A DNA stretch of 64,000 nt from Annona cherimola (GCA_030490835.1 CM059972.1:41953452-42017451); one strand, 5' to 3'. Shown: positions 10,201 to 22,735, numbered from the stretch's first letter. Made by a program: numbers and translations. Notes: a model not told the origin generated them from the sequence alone.

Positions 10201-12149
10201 CCAAAGGCAACCATTCCATCATTACAAGGCTTAAGTTTGTGAAACAAACTTCTTTCACCGGTCATATGCCTTGAGCAACCGCTATCCATAAACCATTCAT
10301 TGTTTGCCTTTGCCTTAAGACATGTCTGAAAAATAAGCAAATAAATCTTATCTTCTTGGTACCCATTTATGGGTCCATTTGGGTTAGTAATATAGATCAA
10401 TCTTTGTTGTTCTATCTTTGAAAGCCCAAATCTTGTGTTTCTTGGAACCCAAACTAATTTTGCACCATGGTCATATAATTTCTTAAAATTACATTTGTAA
10501 GTTTTGTGACCCATTTTATTGCAGAAATTACAAGCCATAGGTAATCTTGGAGTAGGCCTCCAAGTATGCAATGGTTCCATTATTGGTCTTCTAGTCCACT
10601 TAAAATTTTTCTTTTGTGGCTTGTATATAGATGCATTTTTAGTTTGATGTTTCTCAAATATTTGTATATTTGATTTGCTACTTTCTCCTTGCTCAAATGT
10701 ATGATACCCAAGACCTCTTTTATGTGTTTGGGAGGTCATATTCAAAAACATTTTGACGCTTTCTCCTGGATTAGAGAACTTAGCTAATGATTCATTTAAT
10801 GATTTGTTCTCCTTTTTTAGCAGATCATTTTCATCTTTCAATTTGTCTAATCTTTCTGCAAGTTTACCATTTACAATTATTGTTGCATCACATTGTCTTT
10901 TCTTAATTGTAAACTTGCTTCCTAATTTCTTTATTTCTTCATATAATGAATCATATGCAGTTTGTAGCTCATCTAATTCAGTACATTTGAGGCATTCTTG
11001 AAAGGAAGAAGAACTTGATTTAGAATGGGAGAGTTTGGAACTTACCTCTTCATCGCTTGTGCATTTTGTTGAGGTAATTCGTTCTTCTTGTTCGATTTGT
11101 GTCATGCAGAAAATTCTTGCACATTCTTCCGCCTCGTTTTCGTCGGTTGAGGAATTACTCGTTGTAGATTCCTCATCGTTTACATACATGCCTCTACCTT
11201 TGTACTTTTGAAATCTTTTGTTGTTCCTTCTATCCTTTCTTTGTTCGTTTGCCTTGCTTTCTTCGGGAGTTGGACATTGAGCTTGCATATGTCCCGAACC
11301 GCCGCATCGGTAGCATTTGGTTGGTTCTTTCTTCTTCTCTTTGGGAGTTCTTTCCTTGAAGCTTCTGAAAATTTTCCCTTTCCTCACAAATTTTCTGAAG
11401 CGTTTTGTGAGAAGGGCAATCTCGTCGTCGTTTTGAGAAGAGGAGGTATCGTCAGTGTCTTGTGCGGCTTTCAAGGCGATTGCTCTTTTGCCCCTATGTT
11501 GATCTTCATTTCTTCTCTTAATTAGCTCATGTGACATGAGTGAGCTAATTAAGTCTTCAAGCTTTAAAGTGTTTAGGTCTTTGGCTTCTTCTATTGCAGT
11601 GATCTTTGGAGTCCATGATTCCGGTAGAGCTCTTAAGATCTTCATAACCTGCTCAGATTCAGAAATAGCCTTTCCAAGACCTTTTAAAGCATTAGTGATT
11701 TTTGAGAATCTAGCGAACATTTCAGAAATATTTTCTGTTTCTAGCATTCTAAAATTCTCTAGTTCTCCAATCAAAATATTTCTTCTCGTCCCTTGGACTT
11801 GAGAAGTTCCTTCATAGATAGAGGTTAGCGTATCCCATATTTCTTTGGCGGTCAAGCAAGAGGATACTCTATCATATTCAGAAGCATTAAGAGCACAAAA
11901 TAAAGAGTTCATAGCTTTGGCGTTGCTCTTAACAATTCTTACTTCCTCATCGGTCCATTTGGAAGCTCTTTCATCGGTAGGCAAGGTTACTCCATCTTGG
12001 ATAGCAATCCAAGAGTCCATGTCGGTAGCCATGATGAGTTGCTTCATACGAAGCTTCCAATATCCAAAATTGTTCCCGTCAAACAACGGTGGCCTTGTAA
12101 AGGATTGGCCTTCAGCAAAAGCGGGAACGGAAGTAGATTGGGATGCCAT
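7263..12149 (-). CDS. gag-pol: Copia gag-pol polyprotein (Sirevirus), apparently intact
   Basis: A single 1628-codon frame starts at ATG 12149-12147, 35 bp after the PBS. The domains in order are: a UBN2-type gag (about residues 25-240); a CX2CX4HX4C zinc knuckle at 279-292 and a second one at 540-553; the protease DSG at 622-624; GAG-pre-integrase with WHKRLGH at 745; the integrase catalytic triad D811, D874, E910 with the classic 35-residue D-E spacing; Copia reverse transcriptase with YVDD at 1315-1318; and RNase H with AEAEY near 1519 and a C-terminal [10 protein letters not shown] motif. All catalytic residues I checked are present and there is no internal stop. gag and pol share one frame, so no frameshift signal is needed. 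The protein would make virus-like particles, reverse-transcribe the RNA and integrate the cDNA. Confidence 0.96.
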   Translation of the reverse strand: MASQSTSVPAFAEGQSFTRPPLFDGNNFGYWKLRMKQLIMATDMDSWIAIQDGVTLPTDERASKWTDEEVRIVKSNAKAMNSLFCALNASEYDRVSSCLTAKEIWDTLTSIYEGTSQVQGTRRNILIGELENFRMLETENISEMFARFSKITNALKGLGKAISESEQVMKILRALPESWTPKITAIEEAKDLNTLKLEDLISSLMSHELIKRRNEDQHRGKRAIALKAAQDTDDTSSSQNDDEIALLTKRFRKFVRKGKIFRSFKERTPKEKKKEPTKCYRCGGSGHMQAQCPTPEESKANEQRKDRRNNKRFQKYKGRGMYVNDEESTTSNSSTDENEAEECARIFCMTQIEQEERITSTKCTSDEEVSSKLSHSKSSSSSFQECLKCTELDELQTAYDSLYEEIKKLGSKFTIKKRQCDATIIVNGKLAERLDKLKDENDLLKKENKSLNESLAKFSNPGESVKMFLNMTSQTHKRGLGYHTFEQGESSKSNIQIFEKHQTKNASIYKPQKKNFKWTRRPIMEPLHTWRPTPRLPMACNFCNKMGHKTYKCNFKKLYDHGAKLVWVPRNTRFGLSKIEQQRLIYITNPNGPINGYQEDKIYLLIFQTCLKAKANNEWFMDSGCSRHMTGERSLFHKLKPCNDGMVAFGNNEKGKIKGKGNIHSISNACMEDVLFVEGLKHNLMSISQLCDKGYKVVFESSICNVFDGEHIMFSGKRHENVYLVSLDELNGQCLMAIDNDPWVWHKRLGHINMGNIKTLWKKSLVEGLPRLKYDKDKICKACQLSKQPKMPFSTKKEISTTKPLELLHMDLYGPSDILTIGGKKYVFVIVDDFSRFTWIILLASKDEAFSMFATFVNLVQNEKQSTIVTIRSDHGSEFENKQLMEFCNKKGIHHTFSAPRTPQQNGVVERKNRTIQEMARTMLNESNLSKKFWGEAVSTACHVLNRVTIRAILKKTPYELWKGRKPNISYFHAFGCTCYVLNNGKTNLGKLDAKSDEAIFLGYSSNSKAYRVFNKRSQVVEESIHVVFDEINQTPRKEDELSEADETKGKEQSKELELKPENLVEEEVSEGNDSYKPPTDLKFKNAHPIEQVIGNIYEGVKTRRSKQNVYGQYAFVSKIEPNTIEQALNDEHWIIAMQEELNQFERNNVWHLVPRPNNHTIISTKWIFRNKLDESGLVIRNKARLVAKGYSQEEGIDFEESYAPVARLEVIRILLAFASHMNFKLFQMDVKSAFLNGYLNEEVYVEQPPGFGEKKQSKYVYKLTKALYGLKQAPRAWYERLNKFLIDHEFQKGKVDTTLFIKYKNKNILIVQIYVDDIIFGATDEKLCQEFSKIMQSEFEMSMMGELNFFLGLQIKQQSEGIFLNQSKYAREMLKKFGMQNSKGANTPMSSTIKIDADENGKSIDQTLYRSMIGSLLYLTASRPDILFSVCMCSRFQACPKESHLLAVKRIFKYLLKTTNLGLWYPKGSTFDLIGYSDADFAGYKVDRKSPSGTCQFLGHMLVSWHSRKQTSVALSTAEAEYIAAGSCCAQLLWMKQQLKDYGIDYIDIPIRCDNTSAICLTKNPVLHSRTKHIDVRHHFIREHVENHDVCLEYVKTEDQIADIFTKPLAKESFYKIRNDMGMIELN

Positions 12150-12183
12150 TTTGATAAGATCTCTTTGGTAAACTCAAAGACCT

Positions 12184-12195
12184 GCTCTGATACCA
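12184..12195 (-). other. Primer-binding site (initiator Met tRNA)
   Basis: The minus strand reads TGGTATCAGAGC, complementary to the 3' end of plant initiator Met tRNA. Two bases (AG) separate it from the LTR end. Confidence 0.92.
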
Positions 12196-12915
12196 CTTGT
12201 TGGTCCCGAGTTAGTGGCAAAACCCAAGAGGGGAGGGGTGAATTGGGTTCTTTAAAAAAAATCTTTGGTAAATAAAGACTTAACCCCTTAAGTAATTAAT
12301 CCCCTTTTGAAAAGAGCTAGAGAGCAATAAAGATAAAGCAGTAAAAAGAAATATAACACAAGATTTATAGTGGTTCGGGCAAACCTTCCCTACTCCACTC
12401 TTCCAAGCTCACACTCTGTTGTGACTTGGGTTCCACTATGTATTCCACGAATACACTTAGAGTCACCGCTCTCTTCTAGATTCCAGCTCTAGGGGGCATA
12501 TACAACTAGAGCCACTTGCTCTCTTCTAGATTCTAGCTCTAGGGGGCATAAACAACTCACATGCAAAAGTAGGTGATGAGTCTCACTCCAATCACACCCT
12601 ACTTTGCATATACTTGATCTTAGCTACCCAAGCTAAATCAAGATTTATACAACAAGACAATGAAATAAATGAAACTACACTTTACAGATTTGTGTAGGCA
12701 GATTTAGCTCGAGGAAGAAGTTGTAGAAGCAGCTGTGGATGAATATTGTTGAAGGCGCTAGCAACTTGAAGCTTTCTTCTTCCTTAGAATTTATACGGAC
12801 CACTCAACAATGGAGAAAAGCAAATAGGAAATCTTTCTTGCACTTCTTTTCTCTCTTTGAACTTTAACGTAGTGTCTTGTGTTCTCTTGTTATTTTTTCA
12901 CGTTCATTTGAGGGT

Positions 12916-12924
12916 CCTTTTATA
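12916..12924 (-). promoter_or_regulatory. TATA box of Sirevirus 5' LTR
   Basis: TATAAAAGG on the minus strand lies about 85 bp past the inner palindrome array. This is the only promoter here placed to drive the intact gag-pol. Confidence 0.7.
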
Positions 12925-13007
12925 GAGGGAAGAAAATATGAACGTTGTGGAGGTGGTTGGTGCGTAATAAATGAACTCCAACGTTCGAAAATTTGACCGT
13001 TATACTC

Positions 13008-13172
13008 CAAGTCGAAGATGAAGTCGACTTGGCCTGCGACTTGGTTTCCAAGTCGCACATGGAGTCGACTTGGCCTGCGACTTGGGTTCTTCAGAAACTC
13101 AAGTCTGAGACTTGGGTCGACTTGGCTTTCAGACTTTAACTCAAGTCGATCCTGAAGTCGACTTGGGTTGCG
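13008..13172 (-). repeat. GTCGAC palindrome array, inner block
   Basis: It matches array 2 of the other LTRs, with alternating GTCGAC sites and TGCGACTT/AAGTCGCA arms. Confidence 0.85.
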
Positions 13173-13495
13173 ACTTGGCTTGGTCTATTGCAAAAACGCA
13201 TTGATCTTCTTGAAATGTCTTGACTCTTGCAAACCATTTGAAAGCTTTGAGTCCTTGCACAATATATGTATGTTCCTTGCTTTGCTTTGGACTCACTTGG
13301 TCTTCATGACTTGGGTATTACTCCATTTGGAAGCTAGCTTGAAGATTTGCTTTGAGCTTGATAGACTTGATTTGAATGTAGAACATGATTCTTGACTTTG
13401 AATTTAACTCATTTGTTTTTCATCTTGATTCCTTGGACTTGAGTGATAAATTCACTTGAATATCTTGAAAACTGCATCTTTTAAAGTTTGAACTT

Positions 13496-13788
13496 CTCAA
13501 GTCGTGGATGGAGTCGACCTGGCCTGCGACTTCACCCAAGTCGCACCTGGAGTCGACTTCGTTTGCGACTTCGTTATGTTTGTTTCCACTTTTCAACTCT
13601 GGATACTCCAAGTCGATGCTGGAGTCGACTTCGTCTGCGACTTGACTTCCCAAGTCGCAAGTGGAGTCGACTTGACCTGCGACTTCACCTGTTGCCTTTT
13701 GGGATTCATTCTCAAGTCGATATTTGAGTCGACTTTGGGATCGACTTCACCCAAGTCGAAGTCCAAGTCGACTTGGAGATCGACTTGA
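13496..13788 (-). repeat. GTCGAC palindrome array, outer block
   Basis: It matches array 1 of the other LTRs. Unit order is recognisable, but spacers differ in sequence while the palindromic cores are kept. Confidence 0.85.
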
Positions 13789-13914
13789 CCTCTTTGCTTT
13801 CCTTAAACATTTAGCAAACATATTAGTACCTTTTATATACTCAAAATTAGTTCTTGTTAATCATCAAAACTCAAGATTTGGTCAATTTTATTGTTTTAAA
13901 CATTGTTTCCAACA

Positions 13915-15591
13915 TAACCTAATACCAATTCCATATTCATTCAAAGGCATATTAAATCATCATTTTAAGGATTCTTTAAACATCCATTTCATATTCAAAT
14001 TTGAGAGTTTAAAACCCAAGTTAAACAACTCAAAACAACACATATACTTACTTGGTTAGTGCACTCCAAACACTAAACCGTTGGAGATGATTTCCTCCAC
14101 CAAATTTCCCTTCTTTTTTCCTTGCTTTTCCTTCTATTTTTCCTCTTCTTTTGTGGTTCTAAAAGGGACGTGAGTTGCTAGCCTTGAGGGAGAGTTTGCA
14201 ACACTTAGAAATTTTTTTCCAAAGTCTATTCCCTAAGAACGTGCATGGCTTTATAAGGCTGGATCCAATCCAGCTATGGACCCCATATTTTGCTACTTTT
14301 TCCACATCACTTAATGCTTCCTTATCCCTCTCATGTGTTGGCAAATTCTTAGCCAAGTAAAATTGCATTTTACCAATTTTTAAAAATCCAAAAACTGCTT
14401 TAAACCAAGACCGTCCAAACTGTCCAGCCATCACGTCCATTGCTGTCCATTTTTTCAGCAATTTTTCATTTTTTTCAACCCTAATTTAAAGGTAAATTAT
14501 ACACTTAATTAACCTTTAATTCATATATTAATTTTGTGTTAATAAATTTAACAAAAATGGCAGCAATAAGCATAACAATGTACGTCCAAATTTCCAACCA
14601 AGCTGTCCACGTTTTCTCTCTCTCATTCAGCTGCATTTTAATATTTTTTATTGCTGAAAATCTGCATAATTGAATGCATATATCTATGTCCCTGCATGTC
14701 AGATGCATAAGTACATATTTTAAAAATAAAAAAAATCAAAATATGCAGCAATATAACCCCTTGGACGTCCCCATAGTGTCACATTACCTATGCCTCTTGT
14801 GTGCACTTTGTAGCTTCATCATGATAAACCTTTATTGCTGGGATTTTATTTGGATTTTAGCATTTCAAAATAATACATAAAATACCTTAGATATGGGCTA
14901 CATTTGACACCTCAACTCTCATTAAAATTATGCAATTACGCATTGTACTCTAGCATTAAATGAAAAGTACTTTTGAGGTGCAATAGTCAACCATGCTTAC
15001 CTTTTTCAATGCAGGTATTTTCTTAATATTTTATGCTTAATCCAAGCCTTCCAAAATAAGAATCCCATAATTTCATTCAACCGTTCGAAATTTCATCTCA
15101 ATCCGATTTTCCTAGCTCCCGTTATAGCCGTTTAAAGTTAACTGTTGAAATTGAGATATGATCAATAAATCATATCACTCATTTCATCAAGAATTTTCAT
15201 AACCCAATAATTCCATAATACCAAGCCCAACATCGTTAATTTCTATTTCAAATTTCACTTGAATCCGCCTTACAAGCGTTGAGTTATGAATTTTCTAGTA
15301 TTTTTCCATTTAACTTGTCAATTATCATACCAATGCCCATAATTCATATTAAATGAATTAAAATTATTTTCCATGATGTATTTGCACATTTAAATCAACA
15401 ACAATGTGCTCTAATCCCATTGTTTCATTTTAGCTCAAAATGATTAATCACATCATTATTACTAATCCTTAACCCTAATTTCAAAAATTAGCAAAATCAC
15501 ATAATGCGTTCATAACTCAATAATTCACATACAAATGTCATATACATAATCAATGTATATATATGGGTTCTACATTGGTTAGGGTTTCACA
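13915..15591 (-). mobile_element. Gypsy-type LTR fragment (G2b-like), 5' half, minus strand
   Basis: On the minus strand it starts TGTGAAACCCTAACC at 15591 and runs left until cut by the Sirevirus at 13914. It resembles the E2 LTR at about 47090-48645 and, more weakly, the G1 LTRs (shared ACTTGAATCCGCC, CGTTTAAAGTTAAC and CTTGGACGTCC blocks). No coding potential is conserved. Its other half should lie left of the Sirevirus, outside the window. Confidence 0.75.
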
Positions 15592-15762
15592 GGAATTCTT
15601 CCCAAATTTCTTTTGAGTGTTAAGTAGGGTAAAACCATGCTTAGAGAGTGTCTAAGCATTAAAAAATAAGTGTAGTTACCATGCCAAATTAGAATTATGC
15701 CTAAACATGTCATGGTATTTTTTTTTTTTAGAAAAAATGTCAATTTTTGGAACTCATGAACA

Positions 15763-15850
15763 GTAACCCATGTCGCTGTGAACATTAACTCGGATGAACT
15801 GTAATCGTGAACAGTACCATGAACAGTAATTATGAACAGTGAATAGCGTG
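15763..15850 (+). repeat. Short TGAACAGTAA repeat cluster
   Basis: About five degenerate copies of TGAACAGTAAC occur within 90 bp. The same cluster is found in the other G3/G3b LTRs at about 23395-23480, 50765-50845 and 62805-62912. Confidence 0.75.
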
Positions 15851-16096
15851 ATTTTGGGAAAAATTAAGATTTATTTTTATAAGGATGTATGGATTTAATT
15901 TTTAAGGATATATGGATAAAAATCCATATAAAGAGGTAATGACCAAGTATTTATAAAGGGATAACCTCTATAAAAATGAGGTAATATGTGATCATAAAGC
16001 ATGAAAGCAATCTAAGACATGGAATAGATGGATAAAATATCCAATTTCCTTGTATAGGAAGAGGAAAGGAGAAGGTTGAGGACACGAACTAAGAAG

Positions 16097-16879
16097 GTAA
16101 GCAAGCAAACCCTTCTAAAAATAATTTTATTCTCAAGTATTTATGAAATGTGTTTAAGGGTGGTCATCCCTATAATATTTTAAAATGATCAATATTTATG
16201 AGTTTTAGGAAAAGTCATGCCGGCATATTGATATCGTGTGATGTTCATGGACATGTGCACATGTATGATGCATAATGAAGAGGCTTTGGTGGAGGTAGAA
16301 AGCGAATCAGAGGGTCCCCCTTCACTATTGCCGAGTCGTATGGACCGTGTGCCGGCAGCGTCCTCCCAAGAGGTGGAGGCAAAATAATGTTATGTGTGAA
16401 TGAATGCATTGCATTTTTATACATGGATTGAAAAGGAAAGCATGATTTGAAATGATGTTTTAAAGGGATGGTGCAAATAATTCTCTACATGAGAATGACA
16501 AGTTACCTGGTGTAAGAAGTATATAATGCTGGAAAAATCAAAAGTCATGCATGTAGGAGACTAGGTAGGCTAATCAGGGTAAAGGACGCGAGGTCCCCTT
16601 GACGAGGCCAAGTCGGAGAAGCCGGTATAATGGACCATGCTATGTGAGATATTTCCTAGGCTAGCGTACCCACACACGAAGGTTTATGTCGGATATGGAA
16701 AGGAAGTATTTGCACATCCAATATTTATGAAATAATTTTTATGAAATGGTTTCTGTTCCGTTGGTAGTTGATCACTTGGTAAGTGTCTTCTATCGAATGG
16801 AGAGGAATGCATTTAAATGAAAGAAAAATGCTTGCTTATTAAGTTTCGACTCATGTTTTGTTTTCCCAACCTCAGACAG
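16097..16879 (+). other. Putative LTR leader intron (G3b)
   Basis: The donor-like AG|GTAAGCAAGC starts at 16097. The acceptor-like T-rich TTTTGTTTTCCC...ACAG|GT ends at 16879. GCTTGCTTA, complementary to the donor region, lies at 16830-16838. The layout matches the G1, G2 and G3 LTRs. Splicing is inferred, not observed. Confidence 0.35.
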
Positions 16880-17245
16880 GTGTAGGGAAAGCCAAGGGAT
16901 GAAGGGCATGTGTTGCTAAAGGAAAAGAGAAATCTACAAAGGTTAGTAGATTTTTTTATGAATAGATGCCCTAATGGGATATGATGAAAAGGACATAGGT
17001 TGTATGAAATTATGAAGTTATGATTAATATGAGAAGTTGATGATTTATGATGGATGATATGGATAAGTCCATTATGAATGATGATGAGTATATGTTTATG
17101 TGAGAAAAGAAAAAGAAAGAAAAAATTTGGATGAGATCCAATGAAGTACCCGCCGCGTGATCAGGGCAATTATCCTGAGTCATGTTTACCAATCGAAAAC
17201 GGTCTCGGAGTAAGGCTTCTAGGCACCTCGGTTCGGGGCGCCACA

Positions 17246-19699
17246 GGTTAAAATTATGAGATTAATGCAATGTGATGATTTGATCAAGCTAATGATGATG
17301 ATGAGATCATGGTTGCATGAAAATGGGTGTATATTATTTACTTTTGTGCACCAAAAAATAAGTTTGTGTTTATGTTAAAGTAAGGTGATTAACTATATGA
17401 TTAATGGCATAAATGAGGTGTCGAAAGGAGGTAATTACACATGGATTTTATGAATTACTTTATTTGACAAAATCCATGATAAAATCAAGTGATTAATAGC
17501 ATGATTTAATGGTTAATGGATTAGCTCAAAGGAGCTTGAAAAAGTGGCCCACACGTGGACGTGAAAGGGGCTCTTTGCATGGAATTTTGATTTTTTAAAA
17601 AATTACAAAATATGTAATTAAGTGAGCTACATGACAAGGGTAGTTAATGGCCTTAATTTGGGATGGATTTTGAGGCACAAAATGACAAAAATCCAAAGCA
17701 TAGGTGACGTTGAAATAATGGACAACAATGGAAAGGTCACATCCAAGTTGCTTTTTGTGATTTTTTATTAATTTTTTTAATATCTAATTTGACTCTTAAA
17801 TTAGCTCCTAGTTAGGGTAATTAATTATACATTAATTAAGAGCTGCAATTTTATGAAAAAATTGCAAAAAGAGGCAGTTGATATGGACGTGATTACATGA
17901 GCATTAAATGGACAGCAGAAGATATGGACGATCAAGCTGCATTATCTGATTTTTATGATTTTTTTAAAAAATTTAAATGGACCCCTAATTATGCTATTAC
18001 CTAGGGTGATTAAATACCCATTAATTAAAGTGAAAATTAGGTGAAAAAATCGTGCAAAGGCTGCTGCAAGGGGACGCTGCATTATGTGGGCAGATTTTGT
18101 CCATTAATGACATGGATTTTTAATGATTTTATTAAAATAAATTTCTAATTTACTTGGCCCATATTTTTCCATGTTAGCAAAGGGGGATAAGCATGCTTTA
18201 ATTATCTACTAAGTGATGTGAAAAGTGGGTCCCACAAAGCTGGAAAATCCAGCTCATATCCTAGGTGCACGTCCACATGTGCTAAAGGAGAGAGATATGT
18301 AAAAGGGAAAACAATCCCCAAAACAAGGGCAGAATGAGGAGAGAAAAAAAAGAGAAAATGAGAAGGAAAAATGGGAAGAAAGAAGAGGAACCAATCTAGG
18401 AAAATTGAGTTAAAGTTAGATTTAATTCAAGTATACTTCTCTTGAATTTTCTTAAATTCACAAAATAAGTTGTTGTTTGGATTGGATATCATGATTAGAT
18501 TATGAATCATGATTTAATGGATTATATATGTCGGGTACAAGAATCAAGAACAAACGATTAAGGGTTTTTGGATATCTATTAGAATTAGATGCAAATATGG
18601 GAGCAAAACCTAGAAGAAATGAGATAGAAATCCAAAATATGAAAGAAATATTAAATGAACTAATTTTAGCATGAAAAGTTTTTCGAAAACTCATGATAGG
18701 GTGATTAAGGAACCACCCAATGTTCAGCTCAAAAGGGTAAGCATGATGGGAATTAAAAATCCAAGAAAATCAACCTAAACAGGGTTGAACGGGTGTCAGG
18801 ATCAGCTGTACCAAATGATTTTTAGTAATTTTTACACAAGGTATTTAGAGCTGAAAAGTTTATAAGATGTTGGAGACATCATTATTAACACTTTAAAAAA
18901 ATAAAAATTGGTTTTTGAAAGGTATAAATATACCTAATAATTAACGTGATTAGAGATGTCTAAAAATTGATGCTTTTGTCAAGCAGAGTAAAAATACCAA
19001 AATAAATATAAATACTTCATATGTTGTGCTGGAAATATTTATTTAGGTTAAATAATGAATTTATTAAGGTATGATATATATTTCAGATTTAAATTCCTCG
19101 ATTTGATTATGATTCAAAAATTAGAGAGATCAGTGCATCTGATTTTAGCATTATGGACAGATTGAGGAATAAATCAAAGTAAATGTTAAATTCTAGATTT
19201 TTAGGATGAAATCTAAATTAAAATGGTATATAAACAAGTATCATAAGTGATTATGAGGATTTAACCTATTAGAGATGAGTTTTAGAAAGGATGGAACTTA
19301 GGGTTACATATAAGACCCGATTTCCATGTTTTGATGTTGAAAATGATAAATGGATTATGTGAAGCGTTAAAATGAAAAAATGCATAAAGATATGATTGGA
19401 ACACATGGATTAAGTTTCTATTTAAGTAAATAGTGATAATCTCAAATTTTGAATTATTATATGATACCTAAGTTAGCAACTAGGTGCTTAAAATGAGCAC
19501 TAATGTGTGAAAAATGAAAACTATGTTAAAAATGATAATGGAGGTAATGAACCTCCAAATAATGATTTAATGAATGGTTATTACATGTATGTAAGTTTAC
19601 CCTACATAAGGGTATTAAAATGAATGAATGAACGATTGATATGTATAGGTTATGTGCTAAGTATGAATACCCGACTTAAAGGACAAGTGGATTAAGCTA
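17246..19699 (+). mobile_element. G2-like LTR DNA, plus strand (host sequence of E1)
   Basis: It matches the reverse complement of the G2/G2b LTRs, for example the stretch with ATAAGACCCGATTTCC near 19310 and CTAAGTTAGCAACTAGGTGC near 19470. It is cut at 19699 by E1, after AGCTA. The same DNA resumes at 61330 with AGCTAAGTCC and again at 63902, so this is the base layer of the nest. The first 100-150 bp after 17245 are only weakly matched. No gene seen. Confidence 0.7.
19695..19699. repeat. Target-site duplication AGCTA (left of E1)
   Basis: AGCTA directly precedes the LTR terminus TGTGGCGCC and is repeated at 61330-61334 after the opposite terminus. Confidence 0.85.
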
Positions 19700-20173
19700 T
19701 GTGGCGCCCCAAACCGAGACATCACTTTCTTACCTCAAGACCTTATTGACTGATAAATGTGAATCAGGATTGTTGCCCTGATCACGCGGCGGGTTCTTGA
19801 TTGGAACTCTTCCAAAAAAAATTTCTTTTTCTATCATCATTCGTTTTCTTCACATTCTACATCATTCATCATACAAGCGACATTACACTTGTAATAATAT
19901 TTCATATTCTATTTCATAACATCTCATCATGCTTTTCTATAATGACATTTACATTCCATACTTACATACATGCATACATTCATTCATTGATTCACATAGG
20001 ACTTAGATTTCTAAATAAATCCACATATACATTAACATACCTTAGGATTTTAATCCATGTTATCCCATTCATTATAGCCTTTATGGCTATCATCATGTAC
20101 CTTTCTTCTTTGCTTAGATTTACATCCTTCTGAGTTTCCCGGTACCTGTCTAAGGTTTGGGAAAATAAAACGT

Positions 20174-20185
20174 GAGTGACAACTC
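20174..20185 (-). other. GAGT/ACTC hairpin (G2)
   Basis: GAGT-GACA-ACTC lies next to TAAGCAAGC. Equivalent hairpins with different loops occur in G1, G3 and G3b LTRs. Confidence 0.55.
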
Positions 20186-20263
20186 AGTAAGCAAGCATTT
20201 TATAATTAGGGCAAGACTTCATTGAAAACTTTTTTCATAAACATCTTGAACACTTTTTTACTT

Positions 20264-20806
20264 GAGGACATCCATATGTCCTAAAACAATGTCATAAAAT
20301 CCCTTGTTCATAAGGACAGTTCCATGTCCTTGAACATTCTCATAAAATATCATTCTTAAAATCATTTACAAGCCCCGTGTGGGCTTGTTAAGGCAAAACA
20401 TATAATTTTTATCCTTTTTAATTAATTTTCTTTAATCTTATATGAACATTTCTAATGTTCAAAGACATTTACATAAAATCATCTTTCATTAGTGGATGTT
20501 TTACATCCAAAACATTTTCCTCATAACTCCTTTGGCAAAGGAGGACATTATAATGTCCTGAAAACATCATACACATAAGCCTTTCTTGGCAAAGAACATT
20601 TCTATGTCCAAAAATATATTTTTTTTATCTTAAACTCCTTAAGCCAAGAGACCTTTGATGTCTCAAAATATTTTTGACATAACTTTTTGACAATGGACAT
20701 TCATATGTCCTAAAACACATTCCATCAAAGTACTTAGGCATTCGACATTCTCATGTTCATAAACATGTACCGTTCAAATCCTTTGGAAATGGACATTTTT
20801 ATGTCC
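20264..20806 (-). repeat. Array of about ten covarying palindromes (G2 LTR)
   Basis: Units of about 45-65 bp each hold an imperfect palindrome of the type GGACAT-N4-ATGTCC. Arms change together between units: GGACAT/ATGTCC, GAACAT/ATGTTC, GAGAC/GTCTC and GGATGT/ACATCC. Some linkers form a second palindrome, CCTTT-GGC-AAAGG. The array is also present at about 56110-56660 (E1 5' LTR) and 25489-25910 (E2). Confidence 0.8.
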
Positions 20807-22392
20807 AAAACTAAGTTTCACATAAATCCTTTTCGTAATCCCCGTCTTGGGGCTTGTTTATAACAAACAAGGCATATACAATACATAAACCATTTTCACA
20901 GATGCATTTGCACAAAAACATTTCCTTTCATTCTTGTTATTTACACTTTTGTGTAAAACACCCTATTTTAGGGTAATCATTTCATAAAAATTCCTTTAGG
21001 ATAACTTTCATAAAAACATACTTTCATGTCCCAACATTTGGGCTTTTTAAAAGCAAAACATAAACAAATGCATTTCTCTCCATCCAATAGTGATACTTAG
21101 CAAGTGATCATTCTACCTTTTGGAAGAGAATTCATACTTAACAACACGCTATCCAAGCGGCTGTTCTTTCATCCTGCTCCCATCTCAGGGAGGGCGCCGC
21201 TGGCCTCCTACCATCCCTTAGCGACTTGGCCATATGTAGAGTGGGCCCCAACCATCCTGACCATGCTCTACAATCGACCTATTTCGTGTAGTGGTGCACC
21301 ATACATCATCCTAACAGACCGCAGTCCGTTTGGTTTAAAATATCAGAGACCGCAGCCCATGACCTTTTAAACAAGGATCACAAACCGCAGCTTGCATTCA
21401 TACTCACAAAACATCATAGACCGAAGTCTATATCTTTAAAAATTATTTTCAAAAACACATCACCGACCGCAATCCGTGTCAACTTGTAAAGCGAGCGTAC
21501 CCACTTTAAACAAGTTGTTATTTGAAATTTAGTTTTAGGATGACCTTCCTTAAATTCTTTTAAAACCCTTTTGAGTAAAATATTTTGATAACATTTGAAA
21601 TGTTTGAGAAACAATACATCTCAAAAACCCTTATAATAAAAGAATTTCAAAACCTTTGTATTTCCAACAATAAACCATATATTTCTCTAATATTTTCTGG
21701 GTTTCCATTTCAAAGTCTTTTGCTTACAAAAGTTATGCAATTATACTATCCACTTCTCCACAACCTAAAAATTAAATTATTGTCCACATATCTATTATAC
21801 TATTTTACATAAAGGGGAATTGCACAGTCTTTTGCATGCCATTTAGCAACTTGAAATTAAACCATTTTAAGAAATCACCTATTAGGTTGGTCATCCTTAA
21901 ACCCCATTCAACAACATTCGTATAAATATTTTTGAAGACATTTTCATCATAGATTTCCTTATCTAAAGGAAATCAAAACTTTTCGAAAATCATTTCAAGA
22001 CGTATGGACTCTGTCCAAATCATCATTTATATTTAAATAACCTAGTATAGAAAAATCAATCTTTTTCCATAAATCAAATCACTTTTTTCTTTTCTTTCAT
22101 AAGCCTAGCTATTTATCATAACACATCATAAGAGAAAACCCAAATCTTATATGCTAAAATTTCTTCATGAAAAAGGGGAAAATTCTCTTTTTCTTATAAA
22201 ATACTTTTGGAACAACATTATAAAGAACTTTCTTGCTTAAAAGCAAATTCTTAAAAACATCGACTTCAATCAATAAAATCCTTTAAAATAATCATCATGA
22301 AAAACTTGCTTACTCATAAGCAAATTTCTCAATTCTATTAACATAAAGCATTCCCATCCTTGGCAACACTTGTGATAAATTATTTATCTTAA

Positions 22393-22397
22393 AAAGT
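22393..22397. repeat. Target-site duplication AAAGT (left of E2)
   Basis: AAAGT is repeated at 48646-48650. The uninterrupted E1 5' LTR reads AAAAAGTGTCGC at this point (about 58237-58248), which confirms the insertion site. Confidence 0.88.
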
Positions 22398-22735
22398 TGT
22401 GGCGCCCTGTGTGGCGCCCCGATCCGAGGTGCCTAGAAGCCTTACTCCGAGATCGTTTTGATTGGTAAACGTGACTCAGGATTGTTGCCCTGATCACACG
22501 ACAGAATTTTTTTTTCATTAATACACGAAAAATTTCCATCATTCATCTAATATGAAATACATATCACAGTTATAAACCAAAACTGTTTCATAAAACAAAA
22601 ATATTCATTTCCATCTCAAAATTATCATCATTGTCTTTACATAAAATTTACATATACAATATTTCATCAAAACTACATGTCATTTTACATGCTGCCTTCA
22701 TCACTTTTCCTGTCTGTTGTTGAAAAAGCATGGGT

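Larger units (their letters stand above)
3387..13914 (-). mobile_element. Sirevirus-type Ty1/Copia retrotransposon, minus strand, 3' LTR not in window
   Basis: Read on the minus strand the order is 5' LTR (13914-12198), PBS, gag-pol (12149-7263), a spacer with palindromes, ORF2 (6805 to 3456, split by a solo LTR) and a polypurine tract (3446-3433). The element is then cut at 3387 by the end of the plus-strand LTR. Copia domain order (integrase before reverse transcriptase), an initiator-Met PBS and an ORF2 after pol identify it as Sirevirus-type. gag-pol has no stop or frameshift, so the copy is probably young. The missing 3' LTR should lie left of the window. Confidence 0.9.
12198..13914 (-). 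mobile_element. Sirevirus 5' LTR, 1717 bp
   Basis: On the minus strand it runs from TGTTGGAAAC to GGGACCAACA with the PBS next to it. Palindrome arrays lie at about 13008-13172 and 13496-13788. The TATA box is at 12916-12924 (minus). The right flank begins TAACC inside a Gypsy-type LTR, so the Sirevirus inserted into that older repeat. The matching left duplication is outside the window. Confidence 0.92.
15592..17245 (+). mobile_element. Gypsy-type LTR fragment (G3b), plus strand, 3' part
   Basis: It matches the G3b LTR on the minus strand at 49229-51701 and ends GGTTCGGGGCGCCACA. It begins abruptly at 15592, next to the inverted LTR start, so its own 5' end is missing. It contains the TGAACAGT repeat cluster (about 15763-15850), a putative intron (16097-16879) and two copies of the conserved CC(A/G)AGTCG block (about 16270-16380 and 16575-16640). 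Confidence 0.75.
19700..22397 (-). mobile_element. E1 3' LTR, first part
   Basis: It starts at TGTGGCGCCCC (the LTR end, reversed) and stops at AAAGT, where E2 is inserted. It contains the hairpin at 20174-20185, the palindrome array at 20264-20806, and a purine/pyrimidine-mixed stretch with repeated GACCGCAG-type words at about 21320-21480. It continues at 48651. Confidence 0.85.
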
